Below, piece after piece: positions 42,048-54,708 of a stretch of 64,000 bases of DNA. Every line of letters begins with the position of its first letter. Position 1 is the stretch's first letter. The translations under genes and the position numbers were made by a program. This DNA is from Cafeteria roenbergensis (Eukaryota > Sar > Bigyra > Bicosoecida > Cafeteriaceae). The notes under the pieces are model-generated. The model did not search any database, was not told where the DNA came from, and was given only the letters and a program-made list of their open reading frames with translations. The stretch spans positions 124,001 through 188,000 of the forward strand of contig VLTN01000041.1 of the NCBI GenBank assembly GCA_008330645.1. Direction: 5' to 3'.

Positions 42048-45000
42048 CTAGTTGGAGGCGGCGTAGGTGTTGCACGACGGGCAGCGCAGCTCGCGGCGCG
42101 AGAACTGCTGCCCGCAGCTGCGACAATCGCGCATTTGAGGCACCATCGAGAGGATTCCCATGGCAATCAGCTGCTGGAGCTCTGCGGAGTCGGTGGCGTC
42201 GTCGGAGCCGAACACGCGCTCGTCTGCCGGCCGTTGCGCTTCCCGCTCACGCCACGACATGGAGGCGTTCGAAGTCGGCCTCGTGCTGGCCGAGCCCGCG
42301 CCCTTGGTTGAGGCGAGGACGAAGTGGCACCGGTCGCAGCCGCTCAGGTTCTCCGCCTCCACAGGGTCGGGAGACCAGCCCTCCAGGTCTTGCTCCAGAG
42401 CAAAGCCGCCCACGGTTGTGCCTTCCGCGCGGGCAGTGGGGATTGTCTCCTGCGCCTCGGGGTCATAGAGGTGGTCGTAAAGCCAGTTGAAGTCATACAG
42501 ACCAAAGGGCTTGGCCGGGTCGATGGCCTCTCGCACTGTGAGCACGCCGCACTGGAACGGGGCGTTGACGAAGCGAAAGCGCTCCTTGACAGGCTTGGGC
42601 TGGTCGCCCACGTCAGCGGCCTCCTTCGCGGCCGCGGCGTCGCCTGCCTCGTTCGCCTTCTTGTCCGCCTCCGGCTTGTCCGCCTCCGGCTTGTCCGCCT
42701 CGGGCTTAGGGTCCTCTGGCGTCGCGGTCACGCGGAAGTTGGCAGGCTTCGTGGGGCTCTGCTGGTCGGTGAGGAAGACCGTGACCTTGAGCGCGTGGTC
42801 CACACGGCTGCAGTACCGCACGCACAGACTCTTCGAGCCGTCCTCGTTCTGGAGCGTGCCGGTGGCGACGCAGAAGCCGAGGAGCGAGGCCTCCAGAAGC
42901 TGGGTCCAGCCCAAGGCGCGGTCGTTCAGAGCTTGCTGCTCGGGAGAAAGGCGTTGCACCACCTCAAAGTCCAGGGCCTTGGCGTGGCCTTCCACCTCCG
43001 CGCGCACGCGGTGGAGGAAGGCGATCGCCTCCTCGCGGCGGTGCTTGAGCGGCATGCCGCGTCCCATCGTCGAGATGTGCGCCGCCCACGTGGCGAACTC
43101 GATCATCCAGTCGCCCATGGTCTTGTGGCGGCTGGGAGCGACCGGCGGCAGGAGCTTGAAGACGTAGCGAGCGATGGCGGGCACCTCCACCATCAGGTCG
43201 AGCAGCCAGGAGAGCCGCTCCGCGACGGCCTGGGTGTAGGTCCGCTGCGACTTGAGCATCCAGGAGATGATGCCTCCGGTGTGCCCGCAAGACACAGAGT
43301 AGAGGAAGTCGCGCGAAATGCCAGCCGACACGGCCGCGCTCCGCTTGGCGAAGGCTCGCTGCTTTTCCTCCGCCGTCTGCTCCTCAGCAGCGGGTGCCGG
43401 CGCAGGCGCAGGCGCCGAGGCGTCAGGCGCTGCCCCCTCCGCCGTAGCAGTGGCCTCACCCCCCGGTGTGGCAGCGCCCTCGGCGGCCACAGCGTCGCCG
43501 GCAGCAGCGGGCTCCTTGGGGGGGTCCTTGGGCTCGAATCCCAGCATCGTTCCGGCGCGCAGCGTGTTGCACGTGTGGTCGCCGAGGACCAAGAAGATGC
43601 GCTGCTCCTGGAGACTGTCCTCGATGGACACCAGGCCGTCAATGATGATCTGCACAACCTTGCGGTGGGCCTCATCGTTCTGGGCACACGATACCTCGCT
43701 GGCCATGGTCGAGCACAGCAAAGCGGACGCGTCCTGGCTCTCGAAGGCCAGGTGGCAGGCGATGTCGCGGAGGATGGCTCCGTCCACTCCAAGGCGGGTG
43801 GCGACACCGAGCAGCCGGGAGTTCTCGTAGAGAGGCTGGAACGGAGCGGAGACTTCGGAGCTCCGCATGAACGGGCACTCCTCGGCCTTGGCCACCGACG
43901 CGGCCCACACTTCCATGTCCGGGTTGCCGTCGGGGCCAAGCGGCAGCTGGAAGGCCATGGGCCGGGTGGTAGGCGGCTCGGCGACCCTCCAGCGAGCCTC
44001 GGCTGCCTGTGCCTCTGCGCCCAGCAGGCTTGTGCCGGCTGCGGCCTGCTTGCGACGCCACTTGCTCAAGTTGCAATTTGCGCCGCCGGAGACGCGCAGA
44101 TGCGGCGGCAGCTTGGCAGAGCAGGTGATGTTGCGCCAGAGCCTGAAGAAATCGTTCCAGCTCGGCCGGCTGTAGGCGCTGCCCATCGGCGGGATCTTGC
44201 GGCCGTCTGGGCGCACCGAGTCCTTGATGGGGCTGTCCTCGCCCAGCACGAAGTCGAACATGATGCGCAGCATGTTGCGGTGGGCAAGGAACCGGCAGAC
44301 CTCCTCGAAGGGGATGTCGGCAGCGTCGGCCAGAATGCCCCAGTACTCCTCGAAACGAGCCCAGGCGCTGTCCACCTTGGGCAGCAAGCTGAGCATCGCG
44401 TCGATAAAGGCGCGAACGGTGCTTTGCGGGCCTTCGGCAGCGCCGGCACCGCTCGGCCCGTCACCAGGCGCCCCGTGCGCGGCCGGAGGCGCAGGCGTGG
44501 CGTCCTCCTTCTTCTTGCCGGTACCAGCGTCGTTGCTTGCGTCGGCGGCATCTGCCTTGGCTTCTGCCTCGGCCCGCGCGGCAGCCAATGCGAAGTTCTC
44601 CGCCGCCCAGAGCGCCCCCGGCTCAGCCGCAGCGCAGCGCGACAGGCACATGGTGATGAGAGACGCAACGGCGGACCGGATCTTCTTGTTCGTTGCCAGC
44701 AGCAGCAGCTCGCGGATCCAGTCCGGGTCCGCTGCCAGCTGCAGCAGCAGGCTGGCGCACGAGGGCGGGTGCTCGGCGTAGACCCTGGACAGGGCCTCGA
44801 GCATGGCGGGGACCTGCTTGACATCGCGAGTGGACTTGACCATGACACGCAGCGCGAACGAGGAGCCGACATCCAGCAGGCCAGAGGCCTCCTTGGCAGT
44901 CATGGCCGACGCGTCGCGGGCATCGCTCGCACCGGTGAGGGCAGCCACGAGCGCAGGCGCCGCCTCGGTGAACGTGCGTCCGATGAATCCGAAGAACTCG

Positions 45001-48000
45001 CCGGAGTACAGCTCACCCTGGCGCACCATCCGCGCGTTGTCGCTGAAGATGCGGTCAAACTGGGCCTTGGGGAGGAGCGAGCGCAGCAGCGTCGACGGCT
45101 GGATGCGGCCGCTGGACTTGTCGCCCTCCGCAGCAGCCGAGCGCGCAAGCTCCAGGAGCTTGCCGGTGAACGCGGCCGAGTCCGCCTCCGCGGCCTTGGC
45201 CTGCGCCTCGAGCAGCGCGCGGTGCTTTGCGCGATCCTCCTCCTCCTTGTACTTTTCAATCTCCGCCTCCACCTCCTGCGCGCGCGCCAGAGGGTCAAAG
45301 GGCCGCGACTCGACGGCCGCTGCCTCGAACGCGATGCCGTGCATGGCCGCGGTGACCGACACTGCCTGGCGAACACGCGACGGCTTCCTGCACTCGTACA
45401 CAGTGAAGTACGCGTTGAGGGTGCGCTCCGTCTGCACGTCCGAGACATAGCCGAAGCGAGACACGGCGCGACCCTTGCCCGTGCCGCCGAAGCACTTGTC
45501 CGGGATGTCCTTGGGGTCGAAGGGGCGGACAGTGCTGTCGTTGAACTCGAACCAACGGCCAGTCGCGCGGTCCTTGATGAAGGAGAAGTAGTGGCCCGAC
45601 TGAGCAGTGCCCGTGTGGACCACAATGCCGGCGAGGTCGTACAAGTACTCGTCCGACGGCGACTTGAGGCGGCCGTCCTCGTGGCGAGCCCGGGCGCCCG
45701 AGCTTGTGCTCGGGGCGGCTCCGTCAGCAGCTGCTGCTTCGCCTGCGCCGGACGCCGCGGCAGCGGCTGCGTCTGCTCCCATGGCGGCTGCAGCGGCCAC
45801 CGGGTCACCCTTGGCGCGAAGAGCGGAGAGGAAGGAGCTGGTGGCGCCCCCAGCCTGCGCCGCGATCCGCTCCTCCTCCATCACGCCCTCGCGAGTGAAG
45901 GCGTACATGTCCAGCTCGTGGGGGAAGGCGAAGCGGGTGTTGATCTTCTTGTTAAGGAAGGTATCAAAGTCGAACACCATGCGCTTGAAGTGGAGCATCA
46001 GCGTGTCGGGCAGCTGCCCCAGCACCTGGCGCTTCTCCAGCTGCGTGGGGGTGTCCGGCGCTGCGTCGCACTTGTACTCGGACAGAGTCTCGCACTCGAT
46101 CGAGCCGCGGAGAGCCTCGTACACATCGCTGTTGTTGGCCACAGTGAGCGGCAGGTGGTGGAAGACGGTGCGCTTCTCGCGGATCCACTGGAACTCGGGG
46201 CAGCACATTTGGTCCACGGTGGTGCCAGTGAAGCAGTCCCGAACCAGGCTGTGCTGCTTGGAGCCCTTGAGGGACTCGGACACCTTGTTCAAAAAGGCGT
46301 TGACGAACTCTTCAGCGTCCTGCTGAATGCCGACGTTCACGGGGTTGCCGCCGCTGTCCTTGAACGAGTTGCACCACGGGCGCGGGTCGTAGTCCCGGCG
46401 CTGGCTCATCGAGAGCGACGCAAACATGCGCTGAAGCTGGTAGAGCGGCGACTCGCTGGCCGGGGTGGGCACTGCGGCGGCGCCTCCCTCGACAGCGGCA
46501 CCCTTGGCTCCTGCGCCTTCCTTCCACACCTTGACGGCGTCGGCAACGTCGTTGGGGATGTCGCGAGTGCCATCGTGAGTGTCATCGTCCGTGACTTCGC
46601 AGTCAGCGGCCAGCACCCCGAAGCGGAAGTGCGGCACCATAAACAGCTGCTGCATCATGCTGTTCATGTAGCAAATGCAGCCCAGGTTGCGGAGCCCAAC
46701 GTAGCCGCAAGCGGCGCGGCGGCTCAGGTTCGGGTTGAGGGCCGACTGGGAAGGCTTGTCGCCCTTGACTGCGTCCATGACAGTGACGAGGCTGTCCGAC
46801 ATGCGAGCAACATTGCTCGGCTGGCCGCGAGCGAGCGCGGAAAGCAGCGCGAACGCCGCCGCGCGGGTGCGAGCGCGCTTGCACTTGGGCAGAACGGGAG
46901 CCACGGTCTCATCCAGGTCCTCGGCCGTCGTTGGCTGGAAGAAGAGGCAGTCCTCGAACACGACTCGCATGAAGGTGTCGTCTGGCTTGCCCGGCACGCC
47001 GGTTCCAGGCTCCGCTGCCAGGGAGCGAAGGGCGGGGATGCCATCGGCGAGGGTGGCGAGCACCTTGAGCACACCCATCAGGAGCTGGTCGACCTGCTCT
47101 GTGCCACCGCGGCGCTCCAGCGGGGGGTGGCAGGTGACGCGGCGCATGAGCGACTTCGCAACAGGCATCAGCCGGACCTCCAGCGGAGACGCCGAGGCAC
47201 CGGCCGGAGGCGCGGCAGCCGCCACCGCCTCCGGTACCTCCGCGGAAGGCCGCGCAGTGAGCTCCACGGCAGGCGATTCCGTTGACAGCGCGACCATGTG
47301 CCGCAGAATGCGCGTGAGCAGGCTGAAGAACTGAACGCAGGCGGCGGCTGCGTCGCTGTTCGACGTGTCGGTGGCGGAGTCGTTGGTGGCAGCGGCAGCG
47401 GCGCTGGCGTCCTCGGCCGCAGCAGCCGCGGCCGTTGCGACAGCCACGGCGCGCTCCGCGGCACTGGCCACCTCGTCCAAGCGCTCCAGGAGCAGCTCCA
47501 GGAGGAAGTCAGCCAGCGCCGGGGCGCCCGCCGCCTTGAATGCCTCGTCGGGGATGCTGGCCACCATTGCGCCAAACTTGGAGGACGCAAAGCGACGAAT
47601 GCGGGTGCTGCTGTCCGATCCGGAGTGCAGGAGGAGCCGAGGCACGAGCTGGGAGAGCCAGTTTTCCTTCTCGCCAGCAGCAGGCGGCTCCACGAGGAGC
47701 GGAGCGAGCGACGCAGGGCGCTGCATCGCAAGGCTCGAGACGAGGCCCAGGCCCAGCTGCACGATCTTCACATCCTCAGCGGTGGCTGCCTGCGCGGCTG
47801 AGCTCACGAGGTGCAGCACGCTGCCTACGAACCGGTCAGGGTCGGCGGCATCCACCACGGCTTCGCCAAGCTCGCCAGCGAGCTGGGCGAGGAGCGCCTT
47901 GGACGAGGCAGCCGACATGGACTGCTCCTCGACCAGGCTGTCTGGAGAAGCGGAGGCGTCGCCACCTGCGCCGGCCGATGCCCCCGCGGCCCCCGAGGCG

Positions 48001-51000
48001 CCAACGGGCTGGGTGATATCCGAAGGCTCGGCGGCGTCTCTGCCATTGGTGGCGTCCGTCGAAGCAGCGTCGTCATCGGGAGCGTCCGGTCCGCTGGAGG
48101 TGCCAGGGGCACCGGCAGCCGACGTGGCAGCCGGCTCGCCGTCAACGTCTTCGTCGTCGGCGTCCGCGTCAGCCGGCTCTGAGGCGCCAGCAGCGGCACT
48201 GCGGGCCTCCAGGGCAGGCCCCACAAAGGTGCGCGCCAAGGCGAACAGCTCAGCAACGCAGCTGCGGCGCAACCCATCAGCAGTGGAAGCAGCCTCGCTG
48301 CCCTCGGCTCGCTCGACCTCGGCAAGCGAGGAGGCGTCCCAGTCGCGCAGCAGCGACAGAAGGCGGCGCAGGCCACCGGTGCGAATAAACTGCTCGCGCC
48401 AAGCGGCGTAGCGCTTCGGCTCTGACTCCTCGTCGCTCGCGCTGGCGCTGGCGTCGTCGGCGGGGCTGTCGCTGGAAACGGCCGCGCCGCCAGTGGCGGC
48501 GTCCGTCGCACGCGCGCCGTTGTCGTACTGGTCGGGGGCCAGCGGACCGATGAAAGCGCTGGTGCCAACGGGGAGAGCGTTGGCCGGGTCTGCGTTGGAC
48601 TGCGCGGGAGGGGCAGGCTTGCGCGCCCGGGGGGCCTCTGCGGCCAGCATCTGCAGCACCTGGAGCACGTACAGGAGCTTGAAGGGAGAAGCAGAGTCCA
48701 GCTCGGCAGCCCAGTCCACAGCGGAGAGGTTCACTGCAACGTCGTCCAAGCTCGGCTCGGCGTCGGGCTCGGCGTCGGTTGTGCCGACGGGCTCCGCAGC
48801 CGCTTCGGGCTCGGCCGTGGCGACAGCAGCCTCCCCGGAGTCGCTGGCGGCTGACTGAAGCGCAGCAGCGGCTCCAGATCCGCCAGTGGCAGCATCAGAA
48901 GCGGCGGCGCCGGCGCCCGATGCCGCAGGGCTGGGGGCGGATGCGGCCGCCGTGGCCGCCGCAGGCTTGGCGTCCTCCACCAGGTCTGCCTTGACAGGCA
49001 CCAGGAGCGCGGCCTCGGCTCCCCCGCCCACGTGACTCAAGACCGACGGCTCGGTGGGCAGGGCCATCAGCATGGCCCACGAGCGCTGAACGACCGCCTC
49101 GTCGAACTCGGGCGGGGCCGTCAGGGCGCCGAACAACGCAGAATGGATGCCGCTCTCTGGTGCCACGAGGATGCGGCGGGACATGGCGCGAACCTCGAGG
49201 GCGCGGTCCCTGCGATCAGCAGCCGCCTGCCGGCGCTGCTTGGCGCGATCTGCGGGGGACGCGCCCGCATCGCCCGGGCCGTCCTCCGTGGGGATCGTCA
49301 TGGTCGTGGTGTCGTACCCCAGGGCGCGGAAGTCGCTGAGCACGTTTCCTGGACGAGTGAACGCCGCCTCCGTGTAGAACTGGATGAAACCCTTGAGAGC
49401 CAGCATGCCGCTGGGGTCCAGCTCCGCGTTGCGGAACACCTCGCCCAAGCGCGAGTCGGACAGGTTCTGCTCGTCCGACACGCCAGCTCCTCTGCAAAAG
49501 TCGCGGAAGTGCGGGATGCCCATCAGTCCATCTTCGTTGCAGAAGCGGTGGAAGATGTGCATCACGACCTTCTCAGCGGCAGGGGTCAGCTTGGCAGAGC
49601 GCTGGTCGGACACGCTGGGGTTGGCAAGCAGAGGGGCGGTGGTCTCTCGCTGGATCTTGAGGGACAAGAGAACCGTGTCCGCGGTCTTGATGCCCATTTG
49701 TGTCAGGCTTCGGCTGTTTTGCTCGGGGCTCCAGACCTTGCCGGCCACGGCCAGCCGGAACACGGCCGGCGAGAAGCCCAGGAACTCAGCCAGCACGCCG
49801 CGCATCTCGGACACCGTGGCCGCACCCGGCAGCCGCAGGCGGAACTTGGCCGGAGGGGCAGGCTTGTCCGAGACGATGGCGGGAGGGTCCTTTTCGCTGC
49901 CTCCGCTGAAATGCTTGGCCGGGATGCTGCACGAGAACGAGACGACGAGGGGAGAGCCGCGCGACGCGAGGCTGCCGTGCGGCCGGACGCCAGACTCTGC
50001 GACTCCAGTCTCGTCGGCTTCGCGAAGCAGCTGGTCTGCCGCTACGAGGCAGCGCCCGGCCATCGACCAGCGGCCTTCCTCAACTGCGTCGCGGAGGCGG
50101 CGCACGATGGAGCTCACAAACTCGGCGCGAACGGCCTCAGGCCTGGCATCCTTGTTCTCGGACTCGAACGCCGGGCTGAACTGAGAGTGAAGCGACGAAA
50201 GGAACTGCACCGCGCGCGAGCCGACCTCGTCGTCATCGGCCTCGAGGGCGACGCGCCAGAGGTACTCGAATCCCTCCATCTCCTGCGGGAGCTTGCGTAC
50301 GAGGAACTCTGGGTCCTCGCCAGGCCGCGTGCTGCGCAGGTCCAGCGCCCCGGCGGCGCCGTTGGCCAGCAGGAAGTACGGCACGAGGGCGCGCAAGTCG
50401 GCCAGTTGCATCCTCCGAGGGCTCTCGGCGAGCATACTGCTGCGGAACAAGTCAATCATGGTGGCGGATGTCATGACCTCGCCGACGGCCGACAGGGAGC
50501 CGGCTGCGGCCGAGCGCAGGTGGCGGGACAGGAGCTCGGTCTCCTGCGGGCACAGAGCGTCCGACACGAGGCAGGAGTAGAGCGTCTTGGCCTGCTCTCC
50601 GGAGAGGTGCAGGCTCTCGGAGGCCTCGCACGCGTTGACGAGCACGCCCAGGCGAGTTCGCATCGAGGTGATGAAGTCCGAGTCGTCTCCGCTTGGCGTC
50701 CACGCGCAAAGCTTGGAGCCAAGGTCGCGAAGCTCTGCCAGGCTGGCAGACGCGATGCCGCCGTCGGGGACCCACCCCTGGGCCGCTGCATGCGCCTTGG
50801 CGCTCTCGTGAACCCCGACGACAGACGCCAGCACGCTCTCGAGAAGCCCGAAGCTGCCTTGCAGGCGTGAGAGCAGCATGGAGCGGCTAAGGTCCGTGGG
50901 GCGGGAGCTGACTGCGGGGCAGTCGTTGATGACGGCCCACATGATGGACAGCAGCTTGGCACGCGAGCCGGAGCCGGACTTGACGCGCGCAAGCACGCGG

Positions 51001-53701
51001 GCGCAGAAGGGAACCTTCATGCGGTCGTGCGCCTGCTGCTTCAGAAGCGATGCGAAGCTGGTCTCGGCCTCAGCAGCGACCTCAGGCGAGGGAGCGCCCA
51101 GCGTGGAGTCGTCCTCAGCGACCGCGGCTTCCAGAGCAATGCCTGCCGCCTCAAAGTCGGCGGTGCGCCACACCTCGACAGCAGCGGCGTGCTCGGCCTT
51201 GGCCGACTCGGAGAGGACGCGCTCGCCGGCGGAAGGGCGCGGCGCCTTGGGCGCGTCAGCGGCGGGCTCGGCGAAGGCCACGCGCACGGTGGTTGCAGGC
51301 TCAAAGGCCAGCGACCAGAGGATGTTCAGGCCGATGGGGGCGAGCTTGACTGCCTTCTCCTGGGACACGTTCATGAGGGACACTGCCAGCCTCACAATCT
51401 GCGTCGTGATGGTCGCGCGTGGCATTTGGCAGATGCGCACCAAAATCGAGGCAGTCGCCTCCACGTTGAGCTCCGAGGCCATGTCCTGAAGCTGGCTGAA
51501 GCAAAGGTCGCGGATCTCCGCGTTGGCGCGGGGGCCGGTGCCAGACTCCCACAGGCGCTCCACGATGTCGGACGCGTCTGAACCGGCCCGGAGCAGGTTC
51601 TTGATGACCGCCCCGACGCGGCGGTAAAGCTCCTCGTGCGAGCGGCTCTGCGTGAAGACGATGTCGAAGAACTCCGTCTCGTCGAGCCACCGCTCGAGCG
51701 ACTCCATGTCAACAGTGACGGCCTCCTTGGTTGCGGCGGCCTGAGCAGCCTCGGTGTAGAGGCGCATGCCCAAGATACGCTGCTGCAGCATGTCCTGGCG
51801 CAGCATGCACTCGGACAGCTCGAGGGAGCACAGCTCCAGGAGCGCCACGCCGGCCGTGCGGCCGATGCCACGGTGCAGGAGCATGCGCAGCGTGGAGTTG
51901 ACCTTGGCGAGGTCCTCCGGGCGCAACAGGCGGCGAGCCACGGGCGGCTGGCAGCAGAGCGCGCGAGTGATCAGCAGCGCAAGCACTGGCGCAACGGCGG
52001 CGACCCAGTGCTTGTTGAGCAGGGCCACGTTGGCCTCAAGCATGCCCAGCATGCCTGTGAGGGTGGCCACTCGAGGGGCGCCCTCGGCGCCTGCGTCCGC
52101 CTCATCCGCCGGGCCGAGGGCGTCGCGGACGACGGCTGCGGCCCCCTCGAAGGGGTCGCCCGCGCCTGCCTCGGCAGCCGCAGCAAGGGAAGTCACCCCG
52201 GCCAGCCAGTGGGAGGCCAGGTACTCGGCGGAGCGAGCGGACCGCTGGTCCGCATGCGCCTCAAAGTGGGCCGCATCGACAGGGAGGCGCTTCATGGCCG
52301 CCGCGCGGCGGAGCATGTTGCCCAGAGCTCCGGACGTGAGCACCTTCGAAATGAACGCAACTGCCAAGGAGCCGCCGTTGTCGCGGCCTGGGCCGCGCGG
52401 CAAGACCACCGCCTCAGCGGGGGCGCGCAGCGCTGCAGCCAAGCTACCGTCTCCGATGGGAGCGTCGTCGCTGTCGCACACGGGCCCGCCTCCCGGAAGC
52501 AGAACCTCGCGCTGGCCAAGCTGAGTCGCCGGAATCGTCGCAATGCCGAAGGACGACTTGACGCAAGAGGCAGTGTCCGCCTCGGCGAGGCGCAAGGACC
52601 ACACGGGCGTCCACGGCAGGTTGGCCGGCACAATCGTGCTACGTTGCAGGTCGGACAGACGCATGACCCTCACGAAGCGGACGACGCCGTCGTCGTCAGA
52701 CTCGGCGGCGGGGGCCTCTGCCCCCGCTGCCGCGTCTTCCGCGTTGCTCGCGTCCGCCGCGGCGGGCGCGTCGTTCGCCTTTGCGGGAGCAGCTGCCTCG
52801 CCCCCGTCCTTGGCGTCCACTTCCTCCACCATTGCCTTGTTCTGGAACATGACCACGGCCTCGGTTGGGGGCGCAGCCCTCGTCCAGGTGTCTGTGAGGG
52901 TCCCCTTGACGAAGATGCCGCCCGAGCTGATCAGGTCCACCGAATCTCCAGGCTTCAGTGCGAGGCGCCAGGGCTCGGCGGCCAGCCGCTGCTCCGGAGT
53001 GATTGTGTGCCGGCCTCGAGGCGCAAGCACTTGAGCCGAGAGGCGCACCCAAATGGGCGACGCAATCGAAACCACGTCCTCGTACTGGATGCGCACACCG
53101 CGGGTGGCGTCAACATCGACGACCTTGACTGGCAGCCACATGTCCATGCCAGAGTTGAAGTGCTCCGCCAAGCTGCCCTTGGCGATGCTCTCTCTCCAGT
53201 CCTCAAGGCTCGCGGCCCCCTGCGAGCGAAGCCGCCAGCGACACCCAGGTCGGACACACGAGAAGGAGCAAGGAAAGAGCGCAGGGTGAGGCGAAGCACG
53301 CGGGCGACCGACGCACAAGCGGCGGGGGCAATCGCAGCGCGTGCTTGCCCCCGCGCGCCCTCGGACCCGCGCCGGCATCGAGGCGCGCGCTCCGCGGCAA
53401 GGCCGGGAGCACAGCGATTCGAGAGGAAGCCACCAGTGGGCCACGAGGCGGCGCCGTTGAGAGGCGGGCGATTCTCGCGGCCGACTTTGCACGGGCAGGC
53501 GGCGTGGCGCAGCCAAGCGCTCACCACCTCGTCTCCGTGAGACTTGTTGAATCTCGATGTCGGGTTTGAGGCCTTTCGAAGCTCAGAGTACAGCTCAGCC
53601 TCCACAGCCCCTCGCGATGCTGCGGCCGTGTCCACAAGCTTGTGCAACGCGCTCGCCACCTTGGTGGCCGTCTCTTCGGAGTCGTAGCTGCGCGGCCGCA
53701 A
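42048..53701 (-). CDS. Giant ubiquitin-specific protease, USP9X/USP24/USP34 class
   Basis: A last exon of 11,172 bp (42048-53219) follows a 305-bp intron (donor GTGAGC at 53524, acceptor CGCAG) and a short exon ending at 53525; total about 3780 residues. It removes ubiquitin from proteins. Seen: helical-repeat N-terminal half; ubiquitin-like domain (about 49660-49850); degenerate EF-hand-like segment; catalytic domain with Cys box GLRNLGCICYMNS (Cys codon 46671-46673), QQDAEEF, SGHYFSF His box and FNDSTVRPF. FAFPHELDMYAF is USP9X-like. The usual CxxC pairs of the fingers are absent (EYKCDAAPDTP). The tail has a KPEAD triple repeat and a CxxC...CxxC zinc ribbon (CRSCGQQFSRRELRCPSC). Exon 1 (SYDSEETATKVASALHKL) has no in-frame ATG, so the start is unresolved. 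Confidence 0.93.
42669..42713 (-). repeat. 15-bp repeat (KPEAD)3 in the USP gene
   Basis: Three nearly identical 15-bp units encode KPEAD KPEAD KPEAD, followed by a divergent fourth, in the low-complexity linker before the C-terminal zinc ribbon. Confidence 0.85.
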
Positions 53702-53963
53702 GGCAGGAGCATTTGGCGGCGGGGCGCACGTGGGAGGCGAGCGAGCGGCCCGGCGGGCAACAGGTAGGCCGCGGGCGCAGCAGCGCGCTGCTAGGCGCGC
53801 GGGGGCGGGGGCGGGAGGCCGCGCAAGGCGGCCTGGCCGGCGCCGCGGCGAGCCCGCATTTTCCCGTCAGCATCCTGCGCTGGATCGTGCCGCGCGCCCA
53901 GCCGGAAATTCCCCAGCGCTTTCCTGCTCGCCGGAGCGGCGGGGCAGCGGCGCGCCTGCGGGC
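53702..53963. promoter_or_regulatory. Spacer upstream of the USP gene
   Basis: These 262 bp between the stop of the small gene and the USP first exon must hold the USP promoter and its start codon. No GTGAG/GTAAG donor lies on the minus strand here. The nearest ATG (53712-53710) is out of frame with the USP exon. Confidence 0.4.
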
Positions 53964-54379
53964 TCACGTCGTGCGCAGCATAGCCTGGAACACCTTGGCT
54001 AGCTCGTCGCCGTTGGGGGCCGCTTCGGCCTTGTTGGACCCGATGCGCATGTTTGCGAGCTTCTCCAGAAGCTCTGCCGATCTGTCCACGAGCGCGGCGT
54101 CGCCGGAGGTGGACGCTACTGCGAGGCGCGGTCGCGGCTTGGAGCGGGGCGTGCCGGTCGCCCACGAGCGCGGGGCGGGGCGCGCGCGCTTGCTGGCTTG
54201 CTGGCACAGCTGCAACGTGGACGCGAGCGGCGTCCGCAAGGAAAGCGCGCTTTGGCGAGCGCGAGGCCTGTCGCCGCCCCACGGGGCTCACCCTTGCGGA
54301 AGTCTGCCATCAGCGACGCAACATCGTCCTTGACTGCTTTGGGGTACGTCTTGCAATGCTCCGGGGTGGCTGCGGCCAT
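53964..54379 (-). CDS. Small two-exon protein, 80 residues
   Basis: Exons 54292-54379 and 53964-54118 are joined over a 173-bp intron (GTGAGC donor, CGCAG acceptor, phase 1). The protein starts MAAATPEHCKTYPKAVKDDV and ends LAKVFQAMLRTT, with two amphipathic helices (about 13-29 and 40-57). It has no signal peptide, membrane segment or recognised motif. It is the only gene here besides the PH-like one that lies in tandem with its neighbour. Both exons end or begin exactly at sites like those of the other introns, and the reading is compact and lacks the Ala/Arg bias of shadow frames, which supports it. Function unknown. Confidence 0.7.
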
Positions 54380-54708
54380 GGCGGCCGGAGCGCCGAGTGT
54401 GAACCTGCGCCGCGGATTTCGCGCCTCCAACTGGGCGCCGACTCGTCCCCTTCAAATAGGCAGCAGAAATGAGGGCCCGAATTCGGGGCAGAGCAATCAG
54501 TCGTCCGCCGCCATTTCGGCTTTTGATGCCGGCCGCTCCCGGTCGCGTTCCCGCACCGACCGCCGGCCTCGCGTCGACCCGCGGGCATCGCGCTGTTTGC
54601 TCGGTTCGCGCAAGCCCCGCCCGCCTGCAGACCCCGCCGCTCCCGCAGCGAGGGCCCCTGGGCCAGTGCCGCTGCAGCGCGGCAGTCGTCGCCGGCTGAC
54701 TGCGCGAA
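54380..54708. promoter_or_regulatory. Divergent spacer, 329 bp
   Basis: Separates the starts of the 80-residue protein (minus) and the PPR-like protein (plus). The middle (about 54440-54530) is less GC-rich. No motif was recognised. Confidence 0.4.

Noticed and set aside
42324-47285. Plus-strand open frame of 1653 codons opposite the USP gene
   Set aside because: Same antisense effect. The minus strand encodes the intact USP catalytic domain here.
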